Made by a program: the position numbers and the translations under genes
NCBI GenBank assembly: GCA_036378155.1
Contig: DASUXA010000075.1
Span: forward strand, 1 to 64,000
Reading direction: 5' to 3'
Origin: DASUXA01 sp036378155
GTDB lineage: Bacteria; Actinomycetota; Actinomycetes; Mycobacteriales; Micromonosporaceae
DNA length: 64,000 nucleotides
In this document: positions 26,717 to 36,065 of the stretch, one piece after another
How the letters are laid out: every line of letters starts with the position of its first letter
Numbering within the stretch: the first letter of the stretch is position 1
Notes under the pieces: generated by a model
Told to the model about the DNA's origin: nothing
The model's database searches: none
The model's input: the letters and a program-made list of their open reading frames with translations, nothing else

Positions 26717-29292
26717 CCACCGGTACCAACAGCTCGACCCTCGTGCCGGCCGAGCCGCTGGACGCTGAGCTTCGCAGCGCCGTCGCACGCATCGCACGCG
26801 TGCCGCATCTGCTGGTCGCCTGCGACTACGACGGCACGCTGGCGCCGATCGTGGAGGACCCGTCTCAGGCGGTACCGCTGCCCGAGGCGGTCGCCGCCGT
26901 GCGGTCGCTGGCCGCGCTGCCGCAGACCACGGTCGCCGTGGTCTCGGGGCGGGCGCTGCGCGACCTCGCCGCGCTGTCCCGGCTGCCCAGCGAGGTCCAC
27001 CTGGTCGGCAGCCACGGGTCGGAGTTCGACGTCGGGTTCGTCCAGCGGCTCGCGCCGGAGCTCGTCGAGCTGCGCACCCGGCTGCAGCGCGAGATCCAGA
27101 GCATCGTGGGCGGGCGGCCCGGCGTGCGCATCGAATCCAAGCCGGCAAGCGTCGCGGTCCACTTCCGGACCGCTCTGCCCGAGGTCAAGGACGAGATCGT
27201 CGCCGCGATCGAGCAGGGCCCGGCGGCGTGGCCGGAGATCTACGTCACACGGGGCAAGGAAGTCGCCGAGCTGTCGGTAATCGCCACCCACAAGGGCACC
27301 GCGGTCGACGCGCTGCGCATGCAGATCTCCGCCAGCGCGGTCCTGTTCATCGGCGACGACGTCACCGACGAAAACGCGTTCGGTCGGCTCAAGGGGCCGG
27401 ACGTGGGCGTCAAGATCGGACCCGGCGAGACTCTCGCCGGGTACCGCGTGGCCGACCCGGTCGAGGCGGTACGCGTGCTCGGGCTCCTGCTCGAAGCCCG
27501 GCGCACCTGGCTGTACGGCGAGCGCGCGGTACCCATCGAGCGGCACTCGATGCTCGCCAACGGGCGTACCGTCGCCCTGCTCACCCCGGACGCCAAGGTG
27601 AGCTGGCTGTGCCACCCCCGACCGGACTCGTCGGCGATCTTCGCGGATCTGCTCGGCGGTACCTCCGCCGGGCACTTCTCGATCGTCCCGACCGAAGGCG
27701 AGAAGATGCCGCTCGGTCAGCGGTACCGGTCGGGCACCATGACCGTGGAGACCCGCTGGTCGGGGCTGACCGTGACGGACTGGCTGGACAACGCCGGACC
27801 GACCGGCACGACCCTGGTCCGGGAGCTGACCGGGCACCGGACGGTACGCCTCGAGTTCTGCCCCCGACCCGAGTACGGGCAGGTCGCGATCAGGCTGCAG
27901 CCGCTCGGCGACGGTCTGCTGGTGCTCGGCTCCAACGAGCCGGTGGCGTTGCGCGCCCCGGGCGTCGACTGGGACGTCGTCACCGAGGCCGGTCACCAGA
28001 CCGCGCGCGCGGTCGTCGACCTGCGTGCCGCCGGCGGACGGGTGGTGCTGGAACTGCGGCTCGGCTCGCACTCCATCGATCCGCACGCGGTTCCCGTCGA
28101 GGTACGCCGGGACGAAGCCGAACGGCCGTGGCGCGAGTGGGTCCGTGCGCTGCGGCTGCCGTCGCTCGCCCGTGAGCACGTCACACGCAGCGCGCTCACC
28201 CTGCGCGGGCTGTGCCACCAGCCGACCGGCTCGATCCTCGCGGCGGCGACCAGTTCCCTGCCCGAGGAGCTGGGCGGGGTCCGCAACTGGGACTACCGGT
28301 ACTGCTGGCTGCGCGACGCGGCGATGAGCGCCCGCGCCCTGGTCGACCTCGGCTCGCTGGACGAGGCCGAGGCGCTGCTCGCCTGGATCGACCTGTGCGT
28401 CGAACGCACCGGCGGGCACCCGGAGCGGCTGCACCCGCTGTACACCGTCGACGGGTTCGAGCTCGGCGCCGAAGCGGTCATCGAGACGCTGCCCGGGTAC
28501 GCCGGATCACGCCCGGTCCGGGTCGGCAACGCCGCGAACCGGCAGCTTCAACTCGACGTGTTCGGTCCGATCGCCGACCTGATCGCGGCGGTCGCCGACG
28601 TGCGCGGGTCGGTGAAGGCGCAGGAGTGGCGGGTCCTGGACAACATGGTCTCCGCCGTGGAGCGGCGCTGGCACGAGCCGGACCACGGACTGTGGGAAGC
28701 CCGGCTGCCACCCCGGCACCACGTGTACTCGAAGGTCATGTGCTGGATGACCGTGGACCGCGCGCTGCACCTGGTGCGCAAGCACGACGGCGGGCAGGAC
28801 CGCCCGGACTGGGCCGAGCTGCGCGACCGGATCGCCGAGAACGTGCTGACCCACGGCTGGCACGAGGAGGCGGGCGCGTACTCGGTCGCGTACGGGTACC
28901 CGGAAATGGACGCCTCGTCGCTGTGGATCGGGTTGTCCGGGCTGCTTCCCGACGACGACCCGAGGTTCCTCGACACGGTCCTGAAGATCGAGGCCGACCT
29001 GCGTTCCGGGCCGGTGGTGTACCGGTACCGCTGGGACGACGGGCTGCCGGGTCGCGAGGGCGGGTTCCACATCTGCACGGCGTGGCTGATCGAGGCGTAC
29101 CTGCGTACCGGACGCCGCTCCGACGCGGAGGAGCTGTTCGAGCAGATGCTCGACTGCGCGGGCCCGACCGGGCTGCTGCCCGAGCAGTACGACCCGCTCG
29201 CCGAGCGCGGACTGGGCAACCACCCCCAGGCGTACAGCCACCTGGGCGTGATCCGGTGCGCGCTGCTGCTGGACGGGACGACCACCGACTGA
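26713..29292 (+). CDS. otsB: trehalose-phosphatase fused to a GH15 (trehalase/glucoamylase-like) domain
   Basis: An 859-residue two-domain protein. Residues 1-265 are a HAD-type trehalose-6-phosphate phosphatase: CDYDGTLAPI with nucleophile Asp38 and acid Asp40, VSGRALRDL, and GDDVTDENAF at 214-223. Residues about 279-855 are a glycoside hydrolase family 15 module: LLTPDAKVSWLCHPRPDSSA, GVRNWDYRYCWLRDAAMSAR, and PGREGGFHICTAWLIEAYL with the probable catalytic Glu. GH15 enzymes of this type in mycobacteria and streptomycetes hydrolyse trehalose, so one polypeptide may finish and also degrade trehalose. The reading frame runs unbroken through the linker. Dual activity is inference. Confidence 0.9.
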   Translation: MTTGTNSSTLVPAEPLDAELRSAVARIARVPHLLVACDYDGTLAPIVEDPSQAVPLPEAVAAVRSLAALPQTTVAVVSGRALRDLAALSRLPSEVHLVGSHGSEFDVGFVQRLAPELVELRTRLQREIQSIVGGRPGVRIESKPASVAVHFRTALPEVKDEIVAAIEQGPAAWPEIYVTRGKEVAELSVIATHKGTAVDALRMQISASAVLFIGDDVTDENAFGRLKGPDVGVKIGPGETLAGYRVADPVEAVRVLGLLLEARRTWLYGERAVPIERHSMLANGRTVALLTPDAKVSWLCHPRPDSSAIFADLLGGTSAGHFSIVPTEGEKMPLGQRYRSGTMTVETRWSGLTVTDWLDNAGPTGTTLVRELTGHRTVRLEFCPRPEYGQVAIRLQPLGDGLLVLGSNEPVALRAPGVDWDVVTEAGHQTARAVVDLRAAGGRVVLELRLGSHSIDPHAVPVEVRRDEAERPWREWVRALRLPSLAREHVTRSALTLRGLCHQPTGSILAAATSSLPEELGGVRNWDYRYCWLRDAAMSARALVDLGSLDEAEALLAWIDLCVERTGGHPERLHPLYTVDGFELGAEAVIETLPGYAGSRPVRVGNAANRQLQLDVFGPIADLIAAVADVRGSVKAQEWRVLDNMVSAVERRWHEPDHGLWEARLPPRHHVYSKVMCWMTVDRALHLVRKHDGGQDRPDWAELRDRIAENVLTHGWHEEAGAYSVAYGYPEMDASSLWIGLSGLLPDDDPRFLDTVLKIEADLRSGPVVYRYRWDDGLPGREGGFHICTAWLIEAYLRTGRRSDAEELFEQMLDCAGPTGLLPEQYDPLAERGLGNHPQAYSHLGVIRCALLLDGTTTD

Positions 29293-29327
29293 GCGGGCGG
29301 CGCACCGGCGGGGACGTCGTCGACAAG

Positions 29328-29369
29328 CGCACAACGGTGGTGGTGTAGGTACACCACCACTGTTGTGCG
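29328..29369. terminator. bidirectional terminator between otsB fusion and siroheme gene
   Basis: A 20-bp stem, CGCACAACGGTGGTGGTGTA (29328-29347) pairing with 29350-29369, has one G-U wobble and a GG centre. It lies between two convergent genes 94 bp apart. Confidence 0.75.
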
Positions 29370-29385
29370 GGTCGACCGGAACCGG

Positions 29386-30678
29386 TCAGCTGGCGGGCGT
29401 GGACGCCGCGACAGCCAGCACCTCGGCGACGGCGCCCACCACGACCACGGCAGGCGGTCGCAGCCCCGCCTCGGCGACCGCGCGCGGCAGGTCGCCGAGG
29501 GCGGCGCGGACCACGCGTTGCGTCCCGGTCGTACCCTCCTGCACGACGGCAGCCGGGGTGTGCGCCGATCGCCCGTGCGCGCGCAGGGTCGCCACGATCG
29601 CGTCGAGGTTTCTCAACCCCATCAGCACGCACAGCGTCCCGCGTAGCCGCGCCAACGCCGACCAGTCGACCAGCGACCCTGGATCGTCCGGGGGAAGGTG
29701 CCCCGACACCACCACGAACTCGTGCGCCACGCCGCGATGGGTCACCGGGATGCCGGCGGCGGCGGGTACCGCGATCGCGCTGGTCACCCCCGGTACGACG
29801 GTGACCGGGACGCCCGCGGCGACGCAGGCGAGCACCTCCTCGCCGCCGCGCCCGAACACGTACGGGTCGCCGCCCTTGAGCCGCACCACCGCCTTGCCCG
29901 CCAGCGCCCGGTCCACGATGATCCGGTTGATCTCCTGCTGGGTACGGGCCGGTCCGTACGGGATCTTCGACGCGTCCACCAGTTCCGCGTCGCCCCGCGC
30001 CTCGTCGAGCAGCAGTCCCGGTACCAGCCGGTCGACCACGATCACGTCGGCGGCGGCGAGCAGCCGCCGCCCCTTCACGGTGATCAGTTCCGGGTCGCCC
30101 GGTCCCGAGCCGACCAGCGCCACCGACCCGAGGGTCGGCGCGGCCGGTACCTGCGGGTCGCCGGCAGCCGTGGCGTCGCGCCCGCCGCCGGAGACCGGCT
30201 CGCGCGGTTCCGGGACGGTGCCGGGCAGCGCGCCGGTGGCGAGACCGTCGCGGATCGCGTCGCGGATAGCCATCGCCCGGCGCGGCTCGCCGCCGCCGAG
30301 CACCGCCACGGTGACCGGTCCGTGCCGGGTCACCGCGGGCGTCCACGCGGTCGCCGCGTACCGGTCGTCCGCCCGTACGCAGAACACCCGCTGCCGTTCG
30401 GCGACGGCGCTGACCTCGCTCGCCACCGCCCGGTCGTCGACGGCGACGTGGACCAGCCACGCCCCGTCCACGTCGGTCGGCTCGAAGCCGCGCGCCCGCC
30501 ATCCGATCCGACCCGCGTCGGCGAGGGCGCGCAGCGCCGGGGTGATCGTGGGAGCCACGAGCAGCACGTCCGCCCCGGCGGCGAGCAGCCCCGGCACCCG
30601 CCGGCTGGCGACCGCCCCGCCGCCCACGACAAGGACCCGCCGACCGTCCAGCCGCAGCCCCATCGGATACAGGTTCAC
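29386..30678 (-). CDS. cobA: siroheme synthase-type fusion: precorrin-2 dehydrogenase + uroporphyrinogen-III C-methyltransferase
   Basis: A 430-residue fusion. Residues 1-150 are a CysG-A-like NAD-binding domain (LRLDGRRVLVVGGGAVASRR) for precorrin-2 oxidation, possibly also iron chelation. Residues about 185-425 are a SAM-dependent SUMT (LVGSGPGDPELITVKGRRLL, VVRLKGGDPYVFGRGGEE, VTSAIAVPAAAGIPVTHRG). It makes precorrin-2 from uroporphyrinogen III at the siroheme/cobalamin branch point. GTG 30678 is the start. It lies 32 bases after cobT in the same direction, with a tandem duplication in the gap, so an operon with cobT and cobC is likely. Confidence 0.92.
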   Translation of the reverse strand: MNLYPMGLRLDGRRVLVVGGGAVASRRVPGLLAAGADVLLVAPTITPALRALADAGRIGWRARGFEPTDVDGAWLVHVAVDDRAVASEVSAVAERQRVFCVRADDRYAATAWTPAVTRHGPVTVAVLGGGEPRRAMAIRDAIRDGLATGALPGTVPEPREPVSGGGRDATAAGDPQVPAAPTLGSVALVGSGPGDPELITVKGRRLLAAADVIVVDRLVPGLLLDEARGDAELVDASKIPYGPARTQQEINRIIVDRALAGKAVVRLKGGDPYVFGRGGEEVLACVAAGVPVTVVPGVTSAIAVPAAAGIPVTHRGVAHEFVVVSGHLPPDDPGSLVDWSALARLRGTLCVLMGLRNLDAIVATLRAHGRSAHTPAAVVQEGTTGTQRVVRAALGDLPRAVAEAGLRPPAVVVVGAVAEVLAVAASTPAS

Positions 30679-30742
30679 GTGCCGGTGACCCCCGCCGAAT
30701 CGAAAACGTTCACTTTTCGGTGACCCCCGCCGAGTCGAAGGT
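30673..30742. repeat. tandem duplication across the cobT stop codon
   Basis: Two 35-base units, 30673-30707 and 30708-30742, share GGTGACCCCCGCCGA plus flanks. Unit 2 holds the last codons and stop of cobT (minus strand). Unit 1 lies in the spacer and reaches the cobA start. The duplication created a second ribosome-proximal copy of the cobT tail. Confidence 0.85.
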
Positions 30743-31759
30743 CGCCACCTCGTGCAGTACCCGCACCGCGCTGGCGACCGTCGGCAGCGCGAGCAGCGCC
30801 CCGGTACCTTCGCCGAGTCGCAGTCCGAGGTCGACCAGCGGTTCGAGCCCGAGATGGCGCAGCGCGACCGTGGCGCCCGGTTCGGCGGAACGGTGACCTG
30901 CCACGCACGCGGCGACGGCGTCGGGCGCCAGGGCGGTCGCCGCGAGCGCGGCGGACGCGGCGATCACCCCGTCGATGATGACCGGTACCCGGTGGGCTGC
31001 CCCGCCCAGCACGAACCCGGCAAGGGCGGCGTGCTCCAGCCCGCCGACCGCCGCCAGTACCCCGATCGGGTCGCTCGGGTCCACCGCGTGCCGCGCCAGG
31101 GCGGTCGCGACGACCTCGACCTTGTGCGCGTGCACCGCGTCCGGGATGCCGGTACCGCGTCCGGTGACCGTCGCCGCGTCGCTGCCGGTGAACGCCGCGA
31201 CCAGGGCTGCCGCCGGCGTGGTGTTCGCGATCCCCATGTCCCCGGTGACCAGCGCCCGGGCACCGTCGGCGACCAGGCGACCGGCGACGTCGATGCCCAC
31301 CTCGACGGCGGCGACGACCTCGTCGCGGGTGAGCGCCGGACCGACCGTCAGATCGCGCGTACCGCGTCGGATGTTCGCGCTGATCAGACCCGGTGCCGGG
31401 GCGAGCGGCGCGGCGACTCCCACGTCCACCACGACGACGGTCGCGCCGACCTGCCGGGCGAACGCGTTGACCACCGCGCCTCCGGCGAGGAAGTTGCCGA
31501 CCATCTGCGCGGTGACCTCCTGCGGCCAGGGCGTCACGCCCTGCGCGTGTACCCCGTGGTCGCCCGCGAAGATCGCCACGGCGGCGGGCTGCGGCATCGG
31601 CGGAGGACACGCCCCGGCGAGCCCGGCGAGGCGTACCGAGAGGTCCTCGAGCGCCCCCAGCGAGCCGGCGGGCTTCGTCAGCCGGGCGTGCAGGGCTCGG
31701 GTCGCCGCCATGGCGCTCGCGTCCGGCGGTCGCACCGCCGCGATGGTCTCCTGGAGCAC
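30710..31759 (-). CDS. cobT: nicotinate-nucleotide-dimethylbenzimidazole phosphoribosyltransferase
   Basis: A 349-residue enzyme that makes alpha-ribazole-5'-phosphate for the lower ligand of cobalamin. Conserved blocks are LTKPAGSLGALEDLSVRLAG, VAIFAGDHGVHAQGVTPWPQ, MVGNFLAGGAVVNAFARQVG, LVTGDMGIANTTPAAAL and a C-terminal LRLGEGTGALLALP with the catalytic Glu. GTG 31759 shares one base with the stop of the upstream cobC-type gene (TAGTG). The last codons belong to a 35-bp tandem duplication. Confidence 0.94.
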   Translation of the reverse strand: MLQETIAAVRPPDASAMAATRALHARLTKPAGSLGALEDLSVRLAGLAGACPPPMPQPAAVAIFAGDHGVHAQGVTPWPQEVTAQMVGNFLAGGAVVNAFARQVGATVVVVDVGVAAPLAPAPGLISANIRRGTRDLTVGPALTRDEVVAAVEVGIDVAGRLVADGARALVTGDMGIANTTPAAALVAAFTGSDAATVTGRGTGIPDAVHAHKVEVVATALARHAVDPSDPIGVLAAVGGLEHAALAGFVLGGAAHRVPVIIDGVIAASAALAATALAPDAVAACVAGHRSAEPGATVALRHLGLEPLVDLGLRLGEGTGALLALPTVASAVRVLHEVATFDSAGVTEK

Positions 31760-32805
31760 TAGCCCTCCCCGGTCAGTACCTCGGTCAGCGCGGCGACGAA
31801 TGCGTCGCCGATGGCAGTCTCCCGCACCGCGACGCGCAGCCAGTCGGGGCCCAGCCCGGGGAAGGTGTCGCCACGGCGTACCGCGAAACCCCGCTCCCGC
31901 AGCGCCCGCCGCACCCGCGCCCCGTCCGGTACCCGCAGCAGCACGAACGAACTCGCCGGCTCGGCGGGGATCTCGACGCCCGGTACCCGGCGCAGCGCGG
32001 CGACCAGGTCGCGGCGGTGTACCGCGAGCCGCTCGGCGATCGCCCGTTCCGCCGCGACCGCCTCGGGCGAGGCACACGCCGCCGCCGCGGCGAGCGCGGG
32101 TGTCGAGACCGGCCACAGCGGCTGTACGGCGGCGAGCGCGGCGACCAGGCGCGGCTCGGCGAGCAGGTATCCGATGCGCAGCCCGGCGAGCCCCCAGGTC
32201 TTGGTGAGGCTGCGGACCACGACGAGTCCGGGCAGGTCGGCGCGACCGGCGAGGGAGTCCGGCTCGCCCGGTACGGTGTCGGCGAACGCCTCGTCGACCA
32301 CGAGGACGCGGCCTGGTCGGGCGAGCGCCGCCAGCGTCGCGGCAGGGTGCCGGACCGATGTCGGGTTCGTCGGGTTGCCGACGACGACCAGGTCCGCCTC
32401 CTGCGGAATCGCGGTCGGGTCGAGGCGGAAGCCGGTACCCGCCGCGAGCGTCACCCGACGCACCCGGTGACCCGCTGCCCGCAGCGCCGCCTCCGGCTCG
32501 GTGAACTGCGGGTGTACCACGACCGGATGCCTCACCCTGCCGACCGCCGCGCGGGCGATCAGCACGAACGCCTGCGCCGCCCCGGCGGTGAGCAGCACCT
32601 CGTTCTCGCCTCGCCGGTGGCGCGCCGCGAGCGCGCGGCGCGCCGGTGTCGGGTCCGGGTACCGGTCCAGCGTCCCCAGCGATGAAGCGAGCGGCTCGGC
32701 GAGCCACCCGGGCAGCGGCTCCTGCCGCACGTTGACGGCGAGGTCGACGAGACCGTCGGCGACCTCGCGGTCGCCGTGGAAGCCGAGGTCGGGGTCGGTG
32801 GGCAT
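31759..32805 (-). CDS. cobC: threonine-phosphate decarboxylase-like PLP enzyme (cobalamin side chain)
   Basis: A 348-residue class I/II aminotransferase-fold protein. FHGDREVADGLVDLAVNVRQ, the PLP Asp region VLVVDEAFAD and the PLP lysine in RSLTKTWGLAGLRIGYLL resemble mycobacterial CobC/Salmonella CobD, which make the aminopropanol linker of cobalamin. Histidinol-phosphate aminotransferase is the main alternative, but position directly before cobT supports the cobalamin role. ATG 32805. First gene of the cobC-cobT-cobA operon, divergent from the PBP gene. Confidence 0.85.
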   Translation of the reverse strand: MPTDPDLGFHGDREVADGLVDLAVNVRQEPLPGWLAEPLASSLGTLDRYPDPTPARRALAARHRRGENEVLLTAGAAQAFVLIARAAVGRVRHPVVVHPQFTEPEAALRAAGHRVRRVTLAAGTGFRLDPTAIPQEADLVVVGNPTNPTSVRHPAATLAALARPGRVLVVDEAFADTVPGEPDSLAGRADLPGLVVVRSLTKTWGLAGLRIGYLLAEPRLVAALAAVQPLWPVSTPALAAAAACASPEAVAAERAIAERLAVHRRDLVAALRRVPGVEIPAEPASSFVLLRVPDGARVRRALRERGFAVRRGDTFPGLGPDWLRVAVRETAIGDAFVAALTEVLTGEG

Positions 32806-32913
32806 GCCGCGATCGTGCCGGGCGGGGCGGGACGGGTACCGACCGGGGGCGAGATCCCGTGAAGCTCGTGCTTTCGGTCCTTAGTTGTGGGTATTTGTCC
32901 TAGCTTCTAAGGC

Positions 32914-35181
32914 GTGACGAAGAGCCTTATCGCCTCCGCCCGCTGGGTCGCTCCGCTCGTGCGCGCGGGTCTCATCGTCGGCATCGCGACCGCTGTGCTG
33001 ATCTACCCGCTGGTCGCGCTCGGCGGGTTGACCGCCAAGGCCGGCACCGACGCGTTCAACTCTCTGCCGACCGAACTCACCACGGTGCGACAGGCTCAGG
33101 CGTCCACCGTGTACGCCGCGGACGGCACCACCCCGTTGACCATGTTCTACGAGGAGTACCGCAGGTACGTCCCGATCAGCGACGTCTCGCCGTACATGTC
33201 GGAGGCGATCGTCTCGGCGGAGGACGGGCGCTTCTACCGGCACCACGGCGTCGACCCGAAGGGCGTGGCGCGCGCGTTCGTGGCGAACCGCCAGGCGGGC
33301 GAGGTGTCCCAGGGCGGCTCCACGCTGACCATGCAGTACGTCCGTGACGCGCTGCGCGACTCCGCCCGCACCCCCCGGCAGGCGATCGACGCGACCGAGC
33401 AGACGCCCAGTCGCAAGATCCGCGAGATGCGGTACGCGATCGAGTTGGAGAAGCGGCTCACCAAGCAGGAGATCCTCGAGCGGTACCTGAACATCGCCTA
33501 CTTCGGTCACGACGCGTACGGCATCTACGCCGCCAGCCAGATCTTCTTCTCCAAGCCGCCGAACCAGCTCACCCTGCCCGAGGCGGCGCTGCTCGCCGGG
33601 CTGGTCAAGGCGCCCACCGCGTACGACCCGGCGAGCACCGACACCTCAGACGCGCGGGCGCGGCGGGACTGGGTGCTGACCCGGATGCAGACCCTCGGGT
33701 ACATCCCGCCGAGCGTCGCCGAGCAGGCCCGGCAGCAGCCGATCAAGCTCAAGCTGAGCAGCCCGCCTAACGACTGCATCTCGGTGTCGCACAACGACTG
33801 GGGCTTCTTCTGCGACATGTTCCGCCAGTGGTGGATGTCGCAGCCCGCGTTCGGCGACAACCCGCAGGACCGCCTGGAGACGCTGCGTCGCGGCGGTTGG
33901 CGGATCGTCAGTTCGCTCGACCCCGCCGTACAGTCCGCCGCGCGCCAACAGGTGATCGCCAAGGAACCGGTGACCAGCAAGTTCGCCCACGGGCTGGTGA
34001 TGGTCGAGCCCGGCTCCGGTCTGATCAAGGCGATGGCGGTGAACCGGGTGTACTCCTTCGACCAGTCGCGGAACGGACCGAGCACGGCGGTCGGCGCGAG
34101 AGGCGTCCGCGGCACCTACCCGAACACGGTGAACATGCTGCTCGGCGGCGGTTCGATCGGGTACCAGGCGGGTTCCACGTTCAAGATGTTCACCATGCTC
34201 GCGGCGCTGGAACACGGCATGCCGCTGAGCACCGAGATCTACGCGCCCTACACCGTCACGACCAACTACCTGACCAGCAGCGGACCGGCACGCTGCGCGG
34301 GCGACAAGTGGTGCCCGAGCAACGCGAGCGGGGCGATGACCGGCTGGCAGAGCATGTGGTCCGGGTTCGGCAAGTCGGTGAACACCTACTGGGTACAGGT
34401 CGAGGAGCGGGTCGGCGCCGCCAACGCCGTCCAGATGGCCCAGCGGCTGGGGTTGACCTGGCACAACGCGGTCGACGAGCGGCTGGCGAAACCGGAGAAC
34501 GCGAACGGCTGGGGTCCGTTCACCCTCGGCGTCGCGGACACCACGCCGCTGGAGATGGCGAACGCGTACGCCACGGTCGCGGCGAACGGGGTGTACTGCG
34601 AGCCGTTGCCGGTACGGTCGATCACCGCGCCGGACGGCAGTCCGGCGATGATGTCCGTCGGCAAGGGCAAGGCGGTACCGGTCGCGTCGCCACGCTGCCA
34701 CCAGGCGGTCGCCCCCGAGGTGGCGCATGCCGCCGCCGACGCGGCACGGTGTACGACCGGGTACAAGGCGGCGACCGGGGACTGCGGCGGATGGTCGACG
34801 GCGTCCGGCGTGTACCGGACGGTCGGTCGTCCGGTCGCCGGCAAGACCGGTACCACGGACAACACGGCGGCTGCCTGGTTCATCGGGTTCACCCCGCAAC
34901 TCGCCGCGGCGGCGTTCATCTCGGACCCCGACAATCCGGGCGACGGCGTCGGGGACAGGAACTCCCAGAAGCCGGTCGAAGCGGTGGCGAACACGTTGAA
35001 ACTCGCGTCCGCCGCGCTGCCGGTACGCGACTTCACCCCACCGCCGTCGCGCCTGGTCGGCAAGGCGCAGAGGGTCGTCGCGCCGCCGGCGGTGGCGCCG
35101 GCACGCCCGGCACGACCGGCTCCCGCGCCGCGCCAGCAGCAGCCGCCCGCGCAGAAGAAAAAGAAGAAGGGGCGCGGCTGA
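32914..35181 (+). CDS. class A penicillin-binding protein (glycosyltransferase + transpeptidase)
   Basis: A 755-residue bifunctional peptidoglycan synthase. A membrane anchor is at about residues 18-40. The GT51 domain has EDGRFYRHHGVD (catalytic Glu103), QGGSTLTMQ and RKIREMRYAIELEKRLTKQE. The transpeptidase has S421TFK, S489VN and K645TGT. The C-terminal tail is Pro/Ala/Gln-rich and ends KKKKKGRG. Many Cys residues in the transpeptidase domain (RCAGDKWC, RCTTGYKAATGDC) could form disulfides outside the cell. GTG 32914 starts it. Divergent from cobC over 108 bp. Confidence 0.94.
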   Translation: MTKSLIASARWVAPLVRAGLIVGIATAVLIYPLVALGGLTAKAGTDAFNSLPTELTTVRQAQASTVYAADGTTPLTMFYEEYRRYVPISDVSPYMSEAIVSAEDGRFYRHHGVDPKGVARAFVANRQAGEVSQGGSTLTMQYVRDALRDSARTPRQAIDATEQTPSRKIREMRYAIELEKRLTKQEILERYLNIAYFGHDAYGIYAASQIFFSKPPNQLTLPEAALLAGLVKAPTAYDPASTDTSDARARRDWVLTRMQTLGYIPPSVAEQARQQPIKLKLSSPPNDCISVSHNDWGFFCDMFRQWWMSQPAFGDNPQDRLETLRRGGWRIVSSLDPAVQSAARQQVIAKEPVTSKFAHGLVMVEPGSGLIKAMAVNRVYSFDQSRNGPSTAVGARGVRGTYPNTVNMLLGGGSIGYQAGSTFKMFTMLAALEHGMPLSTEIYAPYTVTTNYLTSSGPARCAGDKWCPSNASGAMTGWQSMWSGFGKSVNTYWVQVEERVGAANAVQMAQRLGLTWHNAVDERLAKPENANGWGPFTLGVADTTPLEMANAYATVAANGVYCEPLPVRSITAPDGSPAMMSVGKGKAVPVASPRCHQAVAPEVAHAAADAARCTTGYKAATGDCGGWSTASGVYRTVGRPVAGKTGTTDNTAAAWFIGFTPQLAAAAFISDPDNPGDGVGDRNSQKPVEAVANTLKLASAALPVRDFTPPPSRLVGKAQRVVAPPAVAPARPARPAPAPRQQQPPAQKKKKKGRG

Positions 35182-35244
35182 GCGCGTCTCCGTCGTCGCC
35201 GGTCAGGTCGCGGCGATGCCCCGCGACCCGGCACAGTTGCCCGG

Positions 35245-35838
35245 TTACCGCAGGTCGGCGGCGACCAGCGACCACATCTGCAGGTCGACCCGACCGCTGT
35301 GGACGTGTCCGGCGTTGCGCAGCAGCCCCTCGTACACGAAACCGGCTTTCTCCGCGACCCGCCGCGACGCCGTGTTGCCCGGCGCCACCCGCAACTCCAC
35401 CCGCTGGAACCCGTGCTCCACGATCAACGCGATGGCGAGCCCGTCCACCGCCTCCGCGGCGATACCGAACCCGCGCGTCTCGGGCGCGACCGCGTAGCCG
35501 ATCTCGGTGCTGCGCGCCACCCAGTCGGTGCGTTCCGTCCACAGGCAGCCGACCAGCGTGTCGTCCTCGCGCCGCAGGACCCCGTAGTTGTCGCCGGCAC
35601 CGGTGCTGCGGCGCTGCTCCGCCAGCCCGGTACACCACGACTGCCCGTCGATCTGCCCGAACTCGGCGGGGAACGGCAGCCAGCGCCGGGTCTGCTTGTC
35701 CGCGAACACCTCGCTGACCCGCTCCGCGTCCTCCGGCACCACCGGCCTGACATGCAGTCGCGGGGTGGCGACGGTCAGCGCGGGAAAGCGACGGGTCGGC
35801 AGGATCGGCCAGGCGCCCGACCACGACTCCGTGATCAC
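35245..35838 (-). CDS. GNAT N-acetyltransferase (RimJ/RimL type)
   Basis: A 197-residue acetyltransferase with the order ATPRLHVRPVVPEDAERVSE, LVGCLWTERTDW, EIGYAVAPETRGFGIAAEAV (acetyl-CoA loop RGFGIA) and VAPGNTASRRVAEKAGFVYE. It likely acetylates an N-terminal amine or small molecule; substrate unknown. GTG 35838 is my choice but its ribosome site is weak, and a longer start is possible. It converges on the PBP gene with 63 bp between stops. Confidence 0.83.
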   Translation of the reverse strand: MITESWSGAWPILPTRRFPALTVATPRLHVRPVVPEDAERVSEVFADKQTRRWLPFPAEFGQIDGQSWCTGLAEQRRSTGAGDNYGVLRREDDTLVGCLWTERTDWVARSTEIGYAVAPETRGFGIAAEAVDGLAIALIVEHGFQRVELRVAPGNTASRRVAEKAGFVYEGLLRNAGHVHSGRVDLQMWSLVAADLR

Positions 35839-36065
35839 GCGCCCGACCCGATCGGACGTCGGGCATCCGGCGAGGCGACCATGGAACCTCCTCGGGTCGC
35901 GGAACGGGTCGCGGATGGCGCCGTCACACGCTGTCCGGTCTCGACCCGGTCCTCGTTCCGCGTCTCGACCCGGCGTCTCGGCACGCACCCGTCGGCGACG
36001 ATAGCGGAAACCGGGGCGGCTGGGCGCCGGACGCGACTGTTGTGACTCGGGTACCGTCAGTCGAC

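Noticed and set aside
26713..29292. Two separate genes joined by a sequencing error
   Set aside because: The frame is open with uniform codon use through the linker, and no start or ribosome site is seen at the GH15 boundary.
30673..30742. Cobalamin riboswitch in the cobT-cobA spacer
   Set aside because: Too short and lacking B12-box elements; it is a tandem duplication.
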